This document shows, piece after piece, positions 52,747 to 62,893 of a stretch of 64,000 bases of DNA. The stretch spans positions 1 to 64,000 of the forward strand of contig NZ_JAAIKR010000018.1 in NCBI RefSeq assembly GCF_018221465.1, in the 5' to 3' direction. Each line of letters begins with the position of its first letter. The stretch's first letter is position 1. Below the pieces are notes generated by a model. That model was not told where the DNA came from, made no database searches, and was given only the letters and a program-made list of their open reading frames with translations. The DNA is from Shewanella intestini (lineage in GTDB: Bacteria; Pseudomonadota; Gammaproteobacteria; Enterobacterales; Shewanellaceae). Made by a program: the position numbers and the translations under genes.

Positions 52747-54657
52747 CTAGTCTATGCTGCGCATTACCGGATATTGCTGATATTGATTATCATAATATGG
52801 GCTGCGTTTGTAGAACCAACTTAAGCGAGCGCGGCTGTCGTTAGCAAAGTCTTTATCTAGTAAGGCTTGTTCAAAATCCGCTTTTAATTGTGGATCTTGC
52901 GCTAACATTTTGGCCGCCATGACTTCTACTGCATAATCTTCAATGTATTCAGTACGAGTGAAAATGGTATTAAATTCGCCCCAGTAAAATAACGAATCAG
53001 GTGCTTGTGGCTCAAGCAACAGCATTGCTAATTGCCCTAATGGTTGTGCCGTACTGATTTTTACTGTGCCTTTGGGTAAGCGTGTTTTTTCAGTGGTGCG
53101 GTTAACCGTTGCGGTTGCGGTTTGGCGGCTTTCATAATCTTTAGCACCAAATTTTACATCCGTTAATTGGTAGTGTTGTAGCATCAAGGTTTTAGGATTT
53201 GTTAAGGTTTCTAAGCGGATACCGTGCAATTCTAGGGTGTTAATTGCATGAGTCCATTGCGGTGGAATATAATAGGCCTCAGGACGAGTAACTTGAATGT
53301 CAGCTTTAGTATTACCAAGTACTGGTAGCTGTGGATACAACTTAGGTTCACCATTCCAGCGTACAACGTCTTTACCACTAATATTGCTGTGTTCAGTGGT
53401 GTAACCAATGCCTTTAAAGTCCCAGCCTTTTGGTTGTAGTTCGCGCTTCCAAGTTAAAGTTAACTTATCTGGGTGCTGATATTTGTCTGAATTAATTGCC
53501 GACTTTAATTGGGTGCTGTGCTTAGCCACGGTTTTTAAGGTTTGCTCTAACATCACGTACGTACCCAATACTCGTTGTTTAAACGGCTTGAGACTGTGAT
53601 TTTCAATCAAAATAGTGGGTAAATGGCGAGCATCACCATAACCGTTTGAATAACGGGCGCTTGGGTTCCACCATGACAGGCCTTTTGACATGTCAGACTT
53701 ATCAATGGCGAACACTAATGGCCCCGGAATATGGCCTTGCCTAGTGAGTGCCGCTTCCACTTCTGGACGATAAATATTTTCTAACCAGTCAAAGCTGCTT
53801 GGGCTGTAGCCTTGTTTCACGTTATAACCGAAGGTGACATCATATTGATAGTCAATGCCGTCCGTTACGTGGACATCAAGATAAAGATCAGGCTGCCAAA
53901 TATTGATGGTACGGATCAGGTGCTGCATCTCGATGGCATCGGCTTTAGCGTAATCGCGGTTCAAGTTTAAATTAACCGCGGTGGTGCGCCAGCCCATATC
54001 AACCGGGCCACGTTGATTAACTCGGTTAAACTTGTCACTGCGCTCGTGACCATCGACACTCAAGATAGGGATAAACAGTAAGTTTACTTTATCGAGCAAA
54101 CTCGCTTTGGTGCCATGAGTTATATCGCGAAGCAACATCATCCCCGCATCTTTACCGTCAATTTCCCCAGAGTGAATGCCGGCTTGTACTAACACGTTGG
54201 GTTTGCGGTTTGTCGATAGTTGCGTGGGCAATGTTGCGCCTTCTTTACTGGCGACAATCATCCAAATATCGCGTCCTTGAGGACTTTTTCCAATACTAGT
54301 CATATGCAACATAGGGCTGCTATCGACTAATTTAGTTAACCAAGTGACTGTATCATCATAGTTGGGGCTACTAACGAAACCGTGTTGCTCAAACGGGGTG
54401 ACCCAAGGCGTGTTTGGCTTATGGAGTAGTTGCTCGCTTGCTCCATGCCAAGGAATGGCTGGGGGTAGAATGACATCATTAATATAGGTGTTAGCGATAA
54501 CCGCGGCAGAAGAGGGCTCGTGTAGTGTCACATCAATATTTTCAACTGCGTTATCCGCATGTGTGGTTATTGGCGTATCAGTTTGGGCAAATGCGGGTAA
54601 TGCTTGAGCTGCAAAAATAGCGCTGAGTAATGATAAAACAAGCGGCGAACGTGCCAT
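52747..54657 (-). CDS. Secreted M14 zinc carboxypeptidase
   Basis: The 636-residue protein has a signal peptide (ending LPAFAQ) and an M14 catalytic domain. The zinc site is HSGE in QAGIHSGEIDGKDAG and a later His in YLDVHVTDG; LNRDY and the Glu in LIENHSL resemble the substrate and catalytic regions. A long C-terminal part follows, with no assigned domain. It would trim peptides in the periplasm or outside the cell. The ATG at 54657 has AAGGG at good spacing, whereas the ATG at 54663 lies directly on that site. Confidence 0.85.
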   Translation of the reverse strand: MARSPLVLSLLSAIFAAQALPAFAQTDTPITTHADNAVENIDVTLHEPSSAAVIANTYINDVILPPAIPWHGASEQLLHKPNTPWVTPFEQHGFVSSPNYDDTVTWLTKLVDSSPMLHMTSIGKSPQGRDIWMIVASKEGATLPTQLSTNRKPNVLVQAGIHSGEIDGKDAGMMLLRDITHGTKASLLDKVNLLFIPILSVDGHERSDKFNRVNQRGPVDMGWRTTAVNLNLNRDYAKADAIEMQHLIRTINIWQPDLYLDVHVTDGIDYQYDVTFGYNVKQGYSPSSFDWLENIYRPEVEAALTRQGHIPGPLVFAIDKSDMSKGLSWWNPSARYSNGYGDARHLPTILIENHSLKPFKQRVLGTYVMLEQTLKTVAKHSTQLKSAINSDKYQHPDKLTLTWKRELQPKGWDFKGIGYTTEHSNISGKDVVRWNGEPKLYPQLPVLGNTKADIQVTRPEAYYIPPQWTHAINTLELHGIRLETLTNPKTLMLQHYQLTDVKFGAKDYESRQTATATVNRTTEKTRLPKGTVKISTAQPLGQLAMLLLEPQAPDSLFYWGEFNTIFTRTEYIEDYAVEVMAAKMLAQDPQLKADFEQALLDKDFANDSRARLSWFYKRSPYYDNQYQQYPVMRSID

Positions 54658-54755
54658 GGTCATCCCTTACGTGTTGGATAATGAGGCAATATAATAGCCT
54701 GCAATTAGCGAAGGTTAAACTCATGCAAGACAAACAGAACAGAATAAAATGTAAG

Positions 54756-54781
54756 AAAAAACCCTGATTTTACTCAGGGTT
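54756..54781 (-). terminator. Terminator of pckA
   Basis: On the minus strand AACCCTGA and TCAGGGTT pair around GTAAAA and are followed by a T run. It lies about 70 bases after the pckA stop. Confidence 0.85.
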
Positions 54782-54851
54782 TATTCGGTAGCGTTTTTAT
54801 CGCCATGCGGGTTCAATTATTAACCGAGCTAACGGGGATGATAAAGTATGA

Positions 54852-56396
54852 TTACCCTTTAGGGCCTGCCGCTTTTATGGCATCAGATACATTGTATTTG
54901 GCAAAGTTGCTGGCAAACTCTTGCGCAAGTTGTGTGGCATAAGTTTGGTACAGGGCTTTGTCTTGCCAAGTGTTTTGCGGATTGAGCAGTTGCTGGTCCA
55001 CATTACTTACACTGACAGGTACCGATAAATTTAGTTGTGGTAAATACTCGGTTGCGGTGTCATTTAACTCACCAGACACAATAGCATCGACAATTGCGCG
55101 AGTGGTTGGAATATCAAAGCGTTTACCAACGCCATAAGGTCCGCCAGTCCATCCTGTATTCACCAAGTAAACTTTACTGCCAAAGGTTTTAATTCGCTTC
55201 ATTAACAACTCGGCATATACGCCTGCGGGGCGCGGGAAGAAAGGTGCGCCAAAGCAAGTAGAGAACGTTGATTCAATTGCTGCACTAGAGCCCATTTCTG
55301 TTGAGCCGACTTTAGCGGTATAACCTGACAAAAAGTGATAAGCCGCTTGTTCTTTGGTAAGTATAGAGACGGGAGGCAATACACCAGAAACATCACAAGT
55401 TAAAAACACCACGGCATTGGGCTCAGCCCCACGATTAGCCTCCACTCGTTGATTGATGTGCTCTAGCGGATAAGCAGCGCGGCTATTTTCAGTTAGGGTT
55501 GTGTCGTGATAATCAGGCTGGCGCTGCGCATCAAGCATGACATTTTCAAGTACGGTTCCAAAGCGAATAGCATCCCAGATAACCGGTTCATTTTTTTGGC
55601 TAAGGTCGATACATTTCGCGTAACAGCCGCCCTCAATGTTAAATACGCCACCCGGTGCCCAACCGTGTTCGTCATCGCCAATCAATAAGCGTTTGGGATC
55701 CGCTGACAAGGTGGTTTTACCGGTACCAGATAAGCCAAAGAATAGTGTGGTGTCGCCATTATGGCCCACGTTAGCCGAGCAATGCATCGGCAGTACACCC
55801 TTTGCTGGCAATAAAAAGTTTTGCACCGAAAACATCGATTTCTTCATTTCACCTGCATATTTTAGCCCGGCCAGCAATACTTTACGTTCCGCAAAGTTAA
55901 TGACTACTACGGCTTCAGAATGAGTGCCGTCACGCTCAGGTGAGCAAACAAACCCCGGTGCATTAATAATTTGCCACGTTGGCTTGTTACCACGATTAAA
56001 AGACGATGGCGTAATAAACAGGTTACGAGCAAACACTTGATGCCATGCATATTCAGTTGTGACCTTGACTGGCAGGTAATGTTCGTCATCTGCACCGACT
56101 TCGAGTTCTGAGCAAAATAGCGTTTCTTTTTCAGCAAGGTAAGAGTCAACGCGATTCCATAGTGCATCAAATTTACCTGCATCGAATGGGCGGTTGACTT
56201 TGCCCCAGTCAATGTCGTTTTCAGTGTTGGGCTCTTTAACAATAAAACGATCCAATGGCGAGCGACCCGTGCGTTGCCCTGTTTTGGCGACCAGCGCACC
56301 GTTAGCCGTTAGTTGGCCTTCTTGGCGTAATAATGCCATTTCGATTAATTGAGCAGAGGTAAGGTTAAGGTGAACTCGATTTTGAGCTGCGGCCAT
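54852..56396 (-). CDS. pckA: Phosphoenolpyruvate carboxykinase (ATP)
   Basis: The 514-residue enzyme turns oxaloacetate and ATP into phosphoenolpyruvate for gluconeogenesis. It shows [10 protein letters not shown], the kinase-1 loop [11 protein letters not shown], the metal-binding LIGDDEHGW, and GGCYAKCI. It is about 25 residues shorter than the E. coli enzyme at the N-terminus, which is common in related bacteria. It is monocistronic with its own terminator; GGAG lies 8 bases before the ATG. Confidence 0.96.
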   Translation of the reverse strand: MAAAQNRVHLNLTSAQLIEMALLRQEGQLTANGALVAKTGQRTGRSPLDRFIVKEPNTENDIDWGKVNRPFDAGKFDALWNRVDSYLAEKETLFCSELEVGADDEHYLPVKVTTEYAWHQVFARNLFITPSSFNRGNKPTWQIINAPGFVCSPERDGTHSEAVVVINFAERKVLLAGLKYAGEMKKSMFSVQNFLLPAKGVLPMHCSANVGHNGDTTLFFGLSGTGKTTLSADPKRLLIGDDEHGWAPGGVFNIEGGCYAKCIDLSQKNEPVIWDAIRFGTVLENVMLDAQRQPDYHDTTLTENSRAAYPLEHINQRVEANRGAEPNAVVFLTCDVSGVLPPVSILTKEQAAYHFLSGYTAKVGSTEMGSSAAIESTFSTCFGAPFFPRPAGVYAELLMKRIKTFGSKVYLVNTGWTGGPYGVGKRFDIPTTRAIVDAIVSGELNDTATEYLPQLNLSVPVSVSNVDQQLLNPQNTWQDKALYQTYATQLAQEFASNFAKYNVSDAIKAAGPKG

Positions 56397-56592
56397 CGTG
56401 TGATCTCCATGTCATTAGGTCGTTTGTGAACATAGAAAATCTGCCCACAACTGCAATTGTCTAGCCGAGAGTTATTATTTTTTATTGCCTCAGTCTAGGT
56501 AGCGCAATTGTAACTTATGTTGCAAGTGTGATGACATACAGTTTGGTAATTTATTTGAAAGTAATTTGTGTTCACGGAATAGTTAGACATAA

Positions 56593-56618
56593 AAAAAGCA
56601 TCTAAAAGATGCTTTTAA
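56593..56618 (-). terminator. Terminator of the hslR-hslO unit
   Basis: On the minus strand AAAAGCATCT and AGATGCTTTT form a perfect 10-pair stem around three bases with a T run behind. It lies about 90 bases after hslO, in a 308-base gap before pckA that holds nothing else except the pckA promoter region. Confidence 0.85.
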
Positions 56619-56704
56619 TCGAACTTGTGTGCGTTTTATGTCATTTTATCTGTAGCTGAGATCAAAATGATGCCAAAGCCAGCACATGACTACGGCTCTG
56701 TGAC

Positions 56705-57571
56705 TTATTGTGTTGGGGTATCTTGCCCCGCTGGGCTATCAGCAAAAATGGCGGCAACATCAATGGCGTCAAAGGTGTAAGTTGATGAACAGTATTCACA
56801 ACCCATTTCAATTTTACCGTCTTCAGCGACAATGGTTTCCGCTTCTGCTTGTCCAATGGTGCGGATGGCTGCTGCGGTGCGCGTTCTTGAACAAGTACAC
56901 TTGAACATCACATCAACAGGATCAAATAAACGCACTTCTTCTTGGTGATACAAACGGTGCAAAATATCCGCCGCAGGTAGTGTAAATAACTCTTCTTGTT
57001 TGATGGTTGCCGTTAGAGCAGACAAATGATCAAAGTCATCGTTGTTGTCTTTGTCAGTTGGTAGCACTTGCAATAACATACCGGCAGCGTGTTTACCGTC
57101 AGCAAATAATTGAATTTGCGTAGGTAACTGCTCTGATTGATTGAAATACTCTTCAAGACAGGCTGCTAAATTAGCATGCTCAAGTGACACAATACCTTGG
57201 TAACGCTCACCTTCATCAGGTGTTAGCGTGATCACCATGTAACCTTTACCGAATAACTCGTTTAGGCTGGCAGTATCAGCAAGTTCACCTGTCCAACGGG
57301 CTACGCCCCGTAACGCTTGTTGATTATTACCATTGATCACTGCAACGCTAACAGGGCCATCGCCTTGTAATTGCACACTAATGTCACCAGAAAACTTAAT
57401 TGTGGCAGACAACAGCGAAGTCGCAGCAAATAATTCACCTAGGATCACTTGCAGTGCGACAGGGTAATCATGTGCTGATAATATTGCTTGATAGCTGTCT
57501 TGTAACTGAACGATTTCACCGCGAACGTCAGCATTGTCAAATAGATAACGGTGTAGTGTGTCTTTGTTCAT
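56705..57571 (-). CDS. hslO: Redox-regulated chaperone Hsp33
   Basis: The 288-residue cytosolic chaperone is activated by oxidative unfolding of its zinc centre. The four zinc cysteines are CTC (in MFKCTCSR) and CEYC near the C-terminus, and the N-terminal [20 protein letters not shown] is typical. The length fits E. coli Hsp33. The start is the ATG at 57571; a much longer frame running into hslR is rejected. hslO follows hslR by 25 bases, the same pair as in E. coli. Confidence 0.95.
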   Translation of the reverse strand: MNKDTLHRYLFDNADVRGEIVQLQDSYQAILSAHDYPVALQVILGELFAATSLLSATIKFSGDISVQLQGDGPVSVAVINGNNQQALRGVARWTGELADTASLNELFGKGYMVITLTPDEGERYQGIVSLEHANLAACLEEYFNQSEQLPTQIQLFADGKHAAGMLLQVLPTDKDNNDDFDHLSALTATIKQEELFTLPAADILHRLYHQEEVRLFDPVDVMFKCTCSRTRTAAAIRTIGQAEAETIVAEDGKIEMGCEYCSSTYTFDAIDVAAIFADSPAGQDTPTQ

Positions 57572-57596
57572 TATATATCTCGTATTTGGGATGTCT

Positions 57597-57995
57597 TTAA
57601 AGTGATTTAAAGCGCAAAATTTGGCGTCGTTGTTTTTTATCCGGCTTGTTTTCTGGCGCCGGATTATTGAGAATATTGAGGCGACGTGCTTCGGCATTAA
57701 ACACGCGCTTATTCTCGCTCTCAGTCGTCTCAGTGTAGAGTGTTTGGGCAATCGCCGCTTTTTGGCGATGCTCCGAAAGCTTATCGATGATGACTTCTTT
57801 GTCATCAAATCCTTGACGTACTCGTATTACTGCGCCAACTTCAGCTTGTTTGCTGGTTTTAACTCTTTGACCATTGTAGTGAACTTTGCCACCATTGATC
57901 ATGTCTTTAGCTAAGGCGCGTGTTTTATAAAATCTTGCCGCCCACAACCATTTATCTAATCTCACTTTGAGCTCATTTGAGGTATTTTCACTCAT
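57597..57995 (-). CDS. hslR: Ribosome-associated heat shock protein Hsp15
   Basis: The 132-residue protein has an N-terminal S4 RNA-binding domain ([36 protein letters not shown] pattern) and a basic C-terminal tail ending [13 protein letters not shown]. Hsp15 binds 50S subunits carrying a stalled nascent chain. AGGAG lies before the ATG. It is the first gene of hslR-hslO. I looked for a sigma-32 promoter in the 263-base gap to gspC and found none I trust. Confidence 0.93.
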   Translation of the reverse strand: MSENTSNELKVRLDKWLWAARFYKTRALAKDMINGGKVHYNGQRVKTSKQAEVGAVIRVRQGFDDKEVIIDKLSEHRQKAAIAQTLYTETTESENKRVFNAEARRLNILNNPAPENKPDKKQRRQILRFKSL

Positions 57996-58258
57996 AATTT
58001 CTCCTAAAATAAGGGGGAGTTCACAAGCTGAGTCATTTGATGGTCATACTTTTGGGGCATAATCGCAAAAACAGCCGTGGCGCATAGCGTTTTTAGGCGC
58101 GCAAAGTTAACATATTTTGTTCAAACTCGCCAATCAATCAATAGATGTGGCTTGTTGCATAACGTTGTGTAGGTTAGCATGAGAAGTTACTGCTAAAAAA
58201 TGTGACAATAATATAAGAGATCTTATCCTTCATGTTTGTAATTGAAAGTAAATAATTT

Positions 58259-59179
58259 ATGGATTTACTCGATAAACTGACCGTTAAAGCGGCTGGTGTT
58301 CCGCAAAAACCGCTTAGTAATATGCTTTTTGGGCTTGGGGTCATCATTGCATTATTACTTGCCGCTCAAATCACTTGGAAGTTAATTCCCGTGCCGACAG
58401 ATCAATCTGTGTGGCGGCCTAGCGCTGTGTCCAGTCATCACAATAACGACGGCATTGATTTAAACAAAGTGCATCAACTGGCATTGTTTGGTGATGCAAA
58501 CAAACAGCCAACCAAGCCGAAAGTACAAGAAGTGGTGCAAATTACAGACGCGCCGAAAACTAACTTGTCGATTCAATTAACGGGTGTGGTTGCCTCGACG
58601 GCAGAAACCAAAGGTTTAGCAATTATCGATTTACGTGGCACTCAGGACACTTATGGCTTAGGCGATAAAATTAAGGGTACCTCAGCGTCATTAAAAGAAG
58701 TTTATGCAGACCGCATTATTATTACTAACGGCGGGCGTTATGAAACACTGATGCTCGACGGATTAAAATACAACACCAACAGCACGGCAAATCAGTCGCT
58801 TCAAGAAGCCAAAAGCAAGCAACAAGTTAAGAAACTTGATAAACGCGATAATGCTGCTTTTTCAAAGACATTATCTGAATCACGCGCTGCTATTATGGCT
58901 GACCCAAGCAAAATTACCGATTTTATTGCTATCTCTCCGGTGAGAAAAGGCCAAGAGATAGACGGTTATCGTTTAAATCCAGGTAAAGACATCGCTATGT
59001 TTAGAGCGGCAGGATTTAAAGCCAACGATTTAGCGAAAAGTATTAATGGATACGACTTGACTGATATGGGTCAAGGGTTAGAGATAATGTCGCAATTACC
59101 AGAATTAACCGAAATGTCAGTCATGGTCGAACGTGATGGGCAATTAGTCGAAATCATGTTTAGTTTGCCAGAACAATAA
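58259..59179 (+). CDS. gspC: Type II secretion inner-membrane protein GspC
   Basis: The 306-residue protein has one membrane helix (about residues 24-42), a homology region (about 95-170, with LTGVVASTAETKGLAIIDLRG) and a C-terminal PDZ domain (about 215-300, with GYRLNPGKDIAMFRAAGFKANDLAKSING). It links the inner-membrane platform to the GspD secretin. No clear ribosome site precedes the ATG apart from a weak AAAG. It heads the gsp operon. Confidence 0.92.
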   Translation: MDLLDKLTVKAAGVPQKPLSNMLFGLGVIIALLLAAQITWKLIPVPTDQSVWRPSAVSSHHNNDGIDLNKVHQLALFGDANKQPTKPKVQEVVQITDAPKTNLSIQLTGVVASTAETKGLAIIDLRGTQDTYGLGDKIKGTSASLKEVYADRIIITNGGRYETLMLDGLKYNTNSTANQSLQEAKSKQQVKKLDKRDNAAFSKTLSESRAAIMADPSKITDFIAISPVRKGQEIDGYRLNPGKDIAMFRAAGFKANDLAKSINGYDLTDMGQGLEIMSQLPELTEMSVMVERDGQLVEIMFSLPEQ

Positions 59180-59202
59180 CTGGTAGTAGGGGATTGAGTA
59201 AA

Positions 59203-61341
59203 ATGAAAAACACAGGTATTCGACGCAAGTTACTTGCAGGGTTGATTGCAGGCGTAGCAATGTTTGCATCACAACCTACTTGGTCGGAACAGTATGCAGC
59301 CAACTTTAAAGGGACTGACATACAAGAGTTTATTAATATTGTTGGTAAAAATCTTAATAAAACCATCATTGTGGACCCTACTGTGCGTGGCAAAATTAAT
59401 GTCCGCAGTTACGACCTGCTTGATGATGCGCAGTATTACCAGTTTTTCCAAAACGTGCTGCAAGTTTATGGTTATGCCGTTGTCGAAATGGACAACAACA
59501 TCATCAAAGTCATTAAAGATAAAGACGCCAAAACCGCATCTATCCGCGTTGCTGACGATCACAAACCCGGTCTTGGCGATGAAATGGTGACGCGCATTGT
59601 GGCGTTATATAACACCGAAGCAAAACAGCTTGCACCGTTATTACGTCAACTTAACGATAATGCTGGTGGCGGTAACGTAGTGAACTACGACCCATCGAAT
59701 GTATTGATGATCACTGGCCGCGCAGTGGTAGTGAATAAGTTGGTAGAAATTGTTCGTCGTGTAGACAAACAAGGTGATACAGAGACTCAAGTCGTGTCGT
59801 TACAATACGCCTCTGCTGGCGAAATTGTGCGTATTATTGATACCCTTTATCGTGCGAATGCTAAGCAAGCACAATTACCGGGCCAAGCTCCTAAAGTGGT
59901 TGCCGACGAACGTATTAACTCGGTGATTGTTAGCGGTGATGAAAAAAGTCGTCAACGCGTGGTTAAACTGATTAAACGCTTAGATGCTGAACAAGCTAGC
60001 ACGGGTAACACCAAAGTACGTTACTTACGTTATGCCAAAGCAGAAGATTTAGTTGAAGTCCTAACTGGGTTTGCTAAAAAACTAGAAAATACTGACTCAA
60101 GCTCAAGCCAACAAGGCAGTGGCGGTAAACGTCGCAGTGAAATTACCATCATGGCGCACAAAGACACCAATGCATTGGTGATTAGCGCAGAGCCGGATCA
60201 ACTTCGCACCATTGAAAATGTGATTAACCAATTAGATATTCGCCGTGCGCAAGTATTAGTCGAAGCCATTATTGTTGAAGTAGCCGAAGGCGATGACGTT
60301 GGGTTTGGTATTCAATGGGCATCAAAAGCCGGTGGGGGTACTCAGTTTAATAACTTAGGCCCAACGATTGGTGAAATTGGCGCGGGTATTTGGCAAGCGC
60401 AAGATCAAGAAGGCACTAAAGTGTGTTCTGATAATGGTACTTGTACCGAAAACCCCGATACCAAAGGTGACGTAACTTTATTGGCGCAAGCATTAGGTAA
60501 GGTGAACGGTATGGCTTGGGGCGTAGCAATGGGTGACTTTGGCGCGCTGATTCAAGCTGTGTCGAGTGATACCACATCAAACGTACTGGCAACCCCTTCA
60601 ATTACAACGCTAGATAACCAAGAAGCCTCATTTATTGTGGGTGACGAAGTGCCGATTTTAACCGGCGCACAAAACTCCAGTAACGGTAACAGTAACCCAT
60701 TCCAAACCGTTGAACGTAAAGAAGTGGGTGTCAAACTAAAAGTTGTACCGCAAATTAACGAAGGTAATTCAGTTAAATTGGCCATTGAGCAAGAAGTCTC
60801 TGGTATTAACGGTAAAACGGGGGTCGACGTGACTTTCGCGACACGTCGTTTAACGACAACTGTAATGGCTGATTCTGGTCAAATTGTGGTGCTAGGTGGC
60901 TTAATTAACGAAGAAGTGCAAGAAAGTGAACAAAAAGTCCCATTTTTAGGCGACTTACCGATTATCGGTCACTTATTTAAATCATCTTCAAGCGGTAAGA
61001 AAAAGAAAAACTTAATGATTTTCATCCGTCCAACCATTATTCGTGATGGTATTACCATGGAAGGCGTAGCGGGTCGTAAATATAACTACTTCCGCGCATT
61101 ACAACTTGAGCAGCGTGAACGTGGCGTGAACTTAATGCCTGATACTCAAGTCCCTGTATTAGACGAATGGAACCAATCAGAACACCTACCTGATGCCGTT
61201 AACGACGTCTTAGACCGTTACAAAGAAGGCAAAGGCTTAGAAACCAGTAAACGTAAGAGCAACGCAACCCTGCGCGCCATTGAAGAAAATAAACACCCAG
61301 AAACGCAAGACGACAGTAAAGATGGTAGCCAAGATGAGTGA
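59203..61341 (+). CDS. gspD: Type II secretion secretin GspD
   Basis: The 712-residue outer-membrane channel protein has a signal peptide (ending QPTWS), periplasmic N0 to N3 domains ([25 protein letters not shown] and later ring repeats), and the secretin domain with VPILTGAQ and [19 protein letters not shown] Ser/Lys-rich acidic C-terminal tail follows, which may bind a pilotin. The ATG at 59203 has AGGGG before it. It overlaps gspE by eight bases. Confidence 0.95.
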   Translation: MKNTGIRRKLLAGLIAGVAMFASQPTWSEQYAANFKGTDIQEFINIVGKNLNKTIIVDPTVRGKINVRSYDLLDDAQYYQFFQNVLQVYGYAVVEMDNNIIKVIKDKDAKTASIRVADDHKPGLGDEMVTRIVALYNTEAKQLAPLLRQLNDNAGGGNVVNYDPSNVLMITGRAVVVNKLVEIVRRVDKQGDTETQVVSLQYASAGEIVRIIDTLYRANAKQAQLPGQAPKVVADERINSVIVSGDEKSRQRVVKLIKRLDAEQASTGNTKVRYLRYAKAEDLVEVLTGFAKKLENTDSSSSQQGSGGKRRSEITIMAHKDTNALVISAEPDQLRTIENVINQLDIRRAQVLVEAIIVEVAEGDDVGFGIQWASKAGGGTQFNNLGPTIGEIGAGIWQAQDQEGTKVCSDNGTCTENPDTKGDVTLLAQALGKVNGMAWGVAMGDFGALIQAVSSDTTSNVLATPSITTLDNQEASFIVGDEVPILTGAQNSSNGNSNPFQTVERKEVGVKLKVVPQINEGNSVKLAIEQEVSGINGKTGVDVTFATRRLTTTVMADSGQIVVLGGLINEEVQESEQKVPFLGDLPIIGHLFKSSSSGKKKKNLMIFIRPTIIRDGITMEGVAGRKYNYFRALQLEQRERGVNLMPDTQVPVLDEWNQSEHLPDAVNDVLDRYKEGKGLETSKRKSNATLRAIEENKHPETQDDSKDGSQDE

Positions 61342-62890
61342 ACCCAAAGAAACTGAAGCGTTAGCACAAGTTTCCACAGAACTTGCTATGGAAGCGGAAG
61401 GCGATGAAGTCTTCCACTCCCACAGTAAAGATCAGCTTCCTTTTGCGTTTTCGCATCGTTTTAATTTGGTATTAACCAAAGAAGATGACCAAGCCGTTTT
61501 GTATTACACCGACGACACGCCTATCAACGCCATGTTGGAAGTGCGTCGCTATACTGGCACAGATTTAACCGTGACTAAGCTGGATAATCACTTGTTCGAA
61601 GCCAAGCTTACTGAAACATTCCAAGCCAATTCTTCACAAGCACAGCAGCTTATGGAAGATATTGGTAATGAAATGGATCTGTTTACTTTGGCGGAAGAAC
61701 TGCCGCAAACAGAAGACCTGCTTGAAGGTGATGACGACGCGCCAATCATTAAATTGATTAACGCCTTATTGTCTGAAGCCATTAAAGAAGAAGCATCCGA
61801 TATTCACGTTGAAACCTACGAGAAACAATTAATCGTACGTTTTCGTGTTGACGGGGTGCTTAAAGAGGTCTTAAAGCCAAACCGTAAGCTGTCGTCACTG
61901 TTAGTTTCACGGATTAAGGTGATGGCGCGTTTGGACATTGCTGAAAAACGTGTACCGCAAGATGGGCGCATTTCACTGCGTATTGCTGGCCGCGCTGTCG
62001 ATGTGCGTGTGTCGACGATGCCATCAAGTCACGGCGAACGTGTGGTAATGCGTTTACTTGATAAAAATACCGGTAATTTAGATTTAAAACAGTTGGGGAT
62101 GACTGCGGATATCCGCGACCAATTTGACCAATTAATTCGAAAGCCACATGGCATTATTTTGGTGACAGGGCCAACAGGTTCGGGTAAAAGTACCACTTTA
62201 TATGCGGGCTTAACCGAGATTAACTCTAGAGACACCAACATCTTAACTGTTGAAGACCCAATTGAGTATGAACTTGAAGGCATCGGCCAAACGCAAGTGA
62301 ATACCAAGGTTGATATGACCTTTGCCCGCGGACTTCGCGCTATTTTGCGTCAAGATCCAGATGTGGTGATGATTGGTGAGATCCGTGACTTAGAAACCGC
62401 ACACATTGCCGTGCAGGCATCTTTAACTGGCCACATGGTCATATCAACCCTGCATACCAATACCGCTTCAGGCGCTATCACCCGTTTACAAGACATGGGG
62501 GTCGAGCCATTTTTGGTATCATCAAGTTTGTTAGGCGTGTTAGCCCAGCGGCTGATCCGTACCTTATGCCCTGACTGTAAAGAAGCGCGAGAACCCGACG
62601 AACGTGAACGAGACCTACTAGGCATTACCGCTAATGACACCCGTAAAATTTATCGTGCCAAAGGATGTAAGTCTTGTGGCAATAATGGCTACCGCGGCCG
62701 TACAGGTATTCACGAACTATTAACGGTAGATGATAATGTGCGCGAGCTCATTCATGGCGGTAAAGGTGAGCTAGCGATTGAGAAATATATTCGCACAGCC
62801 GTGCCAAGTATTCGCCATGATGGCATGAGTAAAGTCCTTACCGGTGTAACCACGCTGGAAGAAGTCTTACGTGTGACTCGCGAGGAATAA
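61334..62890 (+). CDS. gspE: Type II secretion ATPase GspE
   Basis: The 518-residue cytosolic ATPase powers pseudopilus assembly. It has the GspE N-terminal domain, Walker [11 protein letters not shown], the Asp box, Walker [11 protein letters not shown], the His box and the zinc-binding CPDC...CKSC near residues 410-450. The ATG at 61334 overlaps the gspD end; an in-frame ATG at 61322 is a close alternative. Confidence 0.95.
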   Translation: MSEPKETEALAQVSTELAMEAEGDEVFHSHSKDQLPFAFSHRFNLVLTKEDDQAVLYYTDDTPINAMLEVRRYTGTDLTVTKLDNHLFEAKLTETFQANSSQAQQLMEDIGNEMDLFTLAEELPQTEDLLEGDDDAPIIKLINALLSEAIKEEASDIHVETYEKQLIVRFRVDGVLKEVLKPNRKLSSLLVSRIKVMARLDIAEKRVPQDGRISLRIAGRAVDVRVSTMPSSHGERVVMRLLDKNTGNLDLKQLGMTADIRDQFDQLIRKPHGIILVTGPTGSGKSTTLYAGLTEINSRDTNILTVEDPIEYELEGIGQTQVNTKVDMTFARGLRAILRQDPDVVMIGEIRDLETAHIAVQASLTGHMVISTLHTNTASGAITRLQDMGVEPFLVSSSLLGVLAQRLIRTLCPDCKEAREPDERERDLLGITANDTRKIYRAKGCKSCGNNGYRGRTGIHELLTVDDNVRELIHGGKGELAIEKYIRTAVPSIRHDGMSKVLTGVTTLEEVLRVTREE

Positions 62891-62893
62891 TCA

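Noticed and set aside
57572-57808. Extension of hslO by 79 codons into hslR
   Set aside because: It would overlap hslR in another frame and exceed the Hsp33 family length; the ATG at 57571 gives the expected N-terminus.
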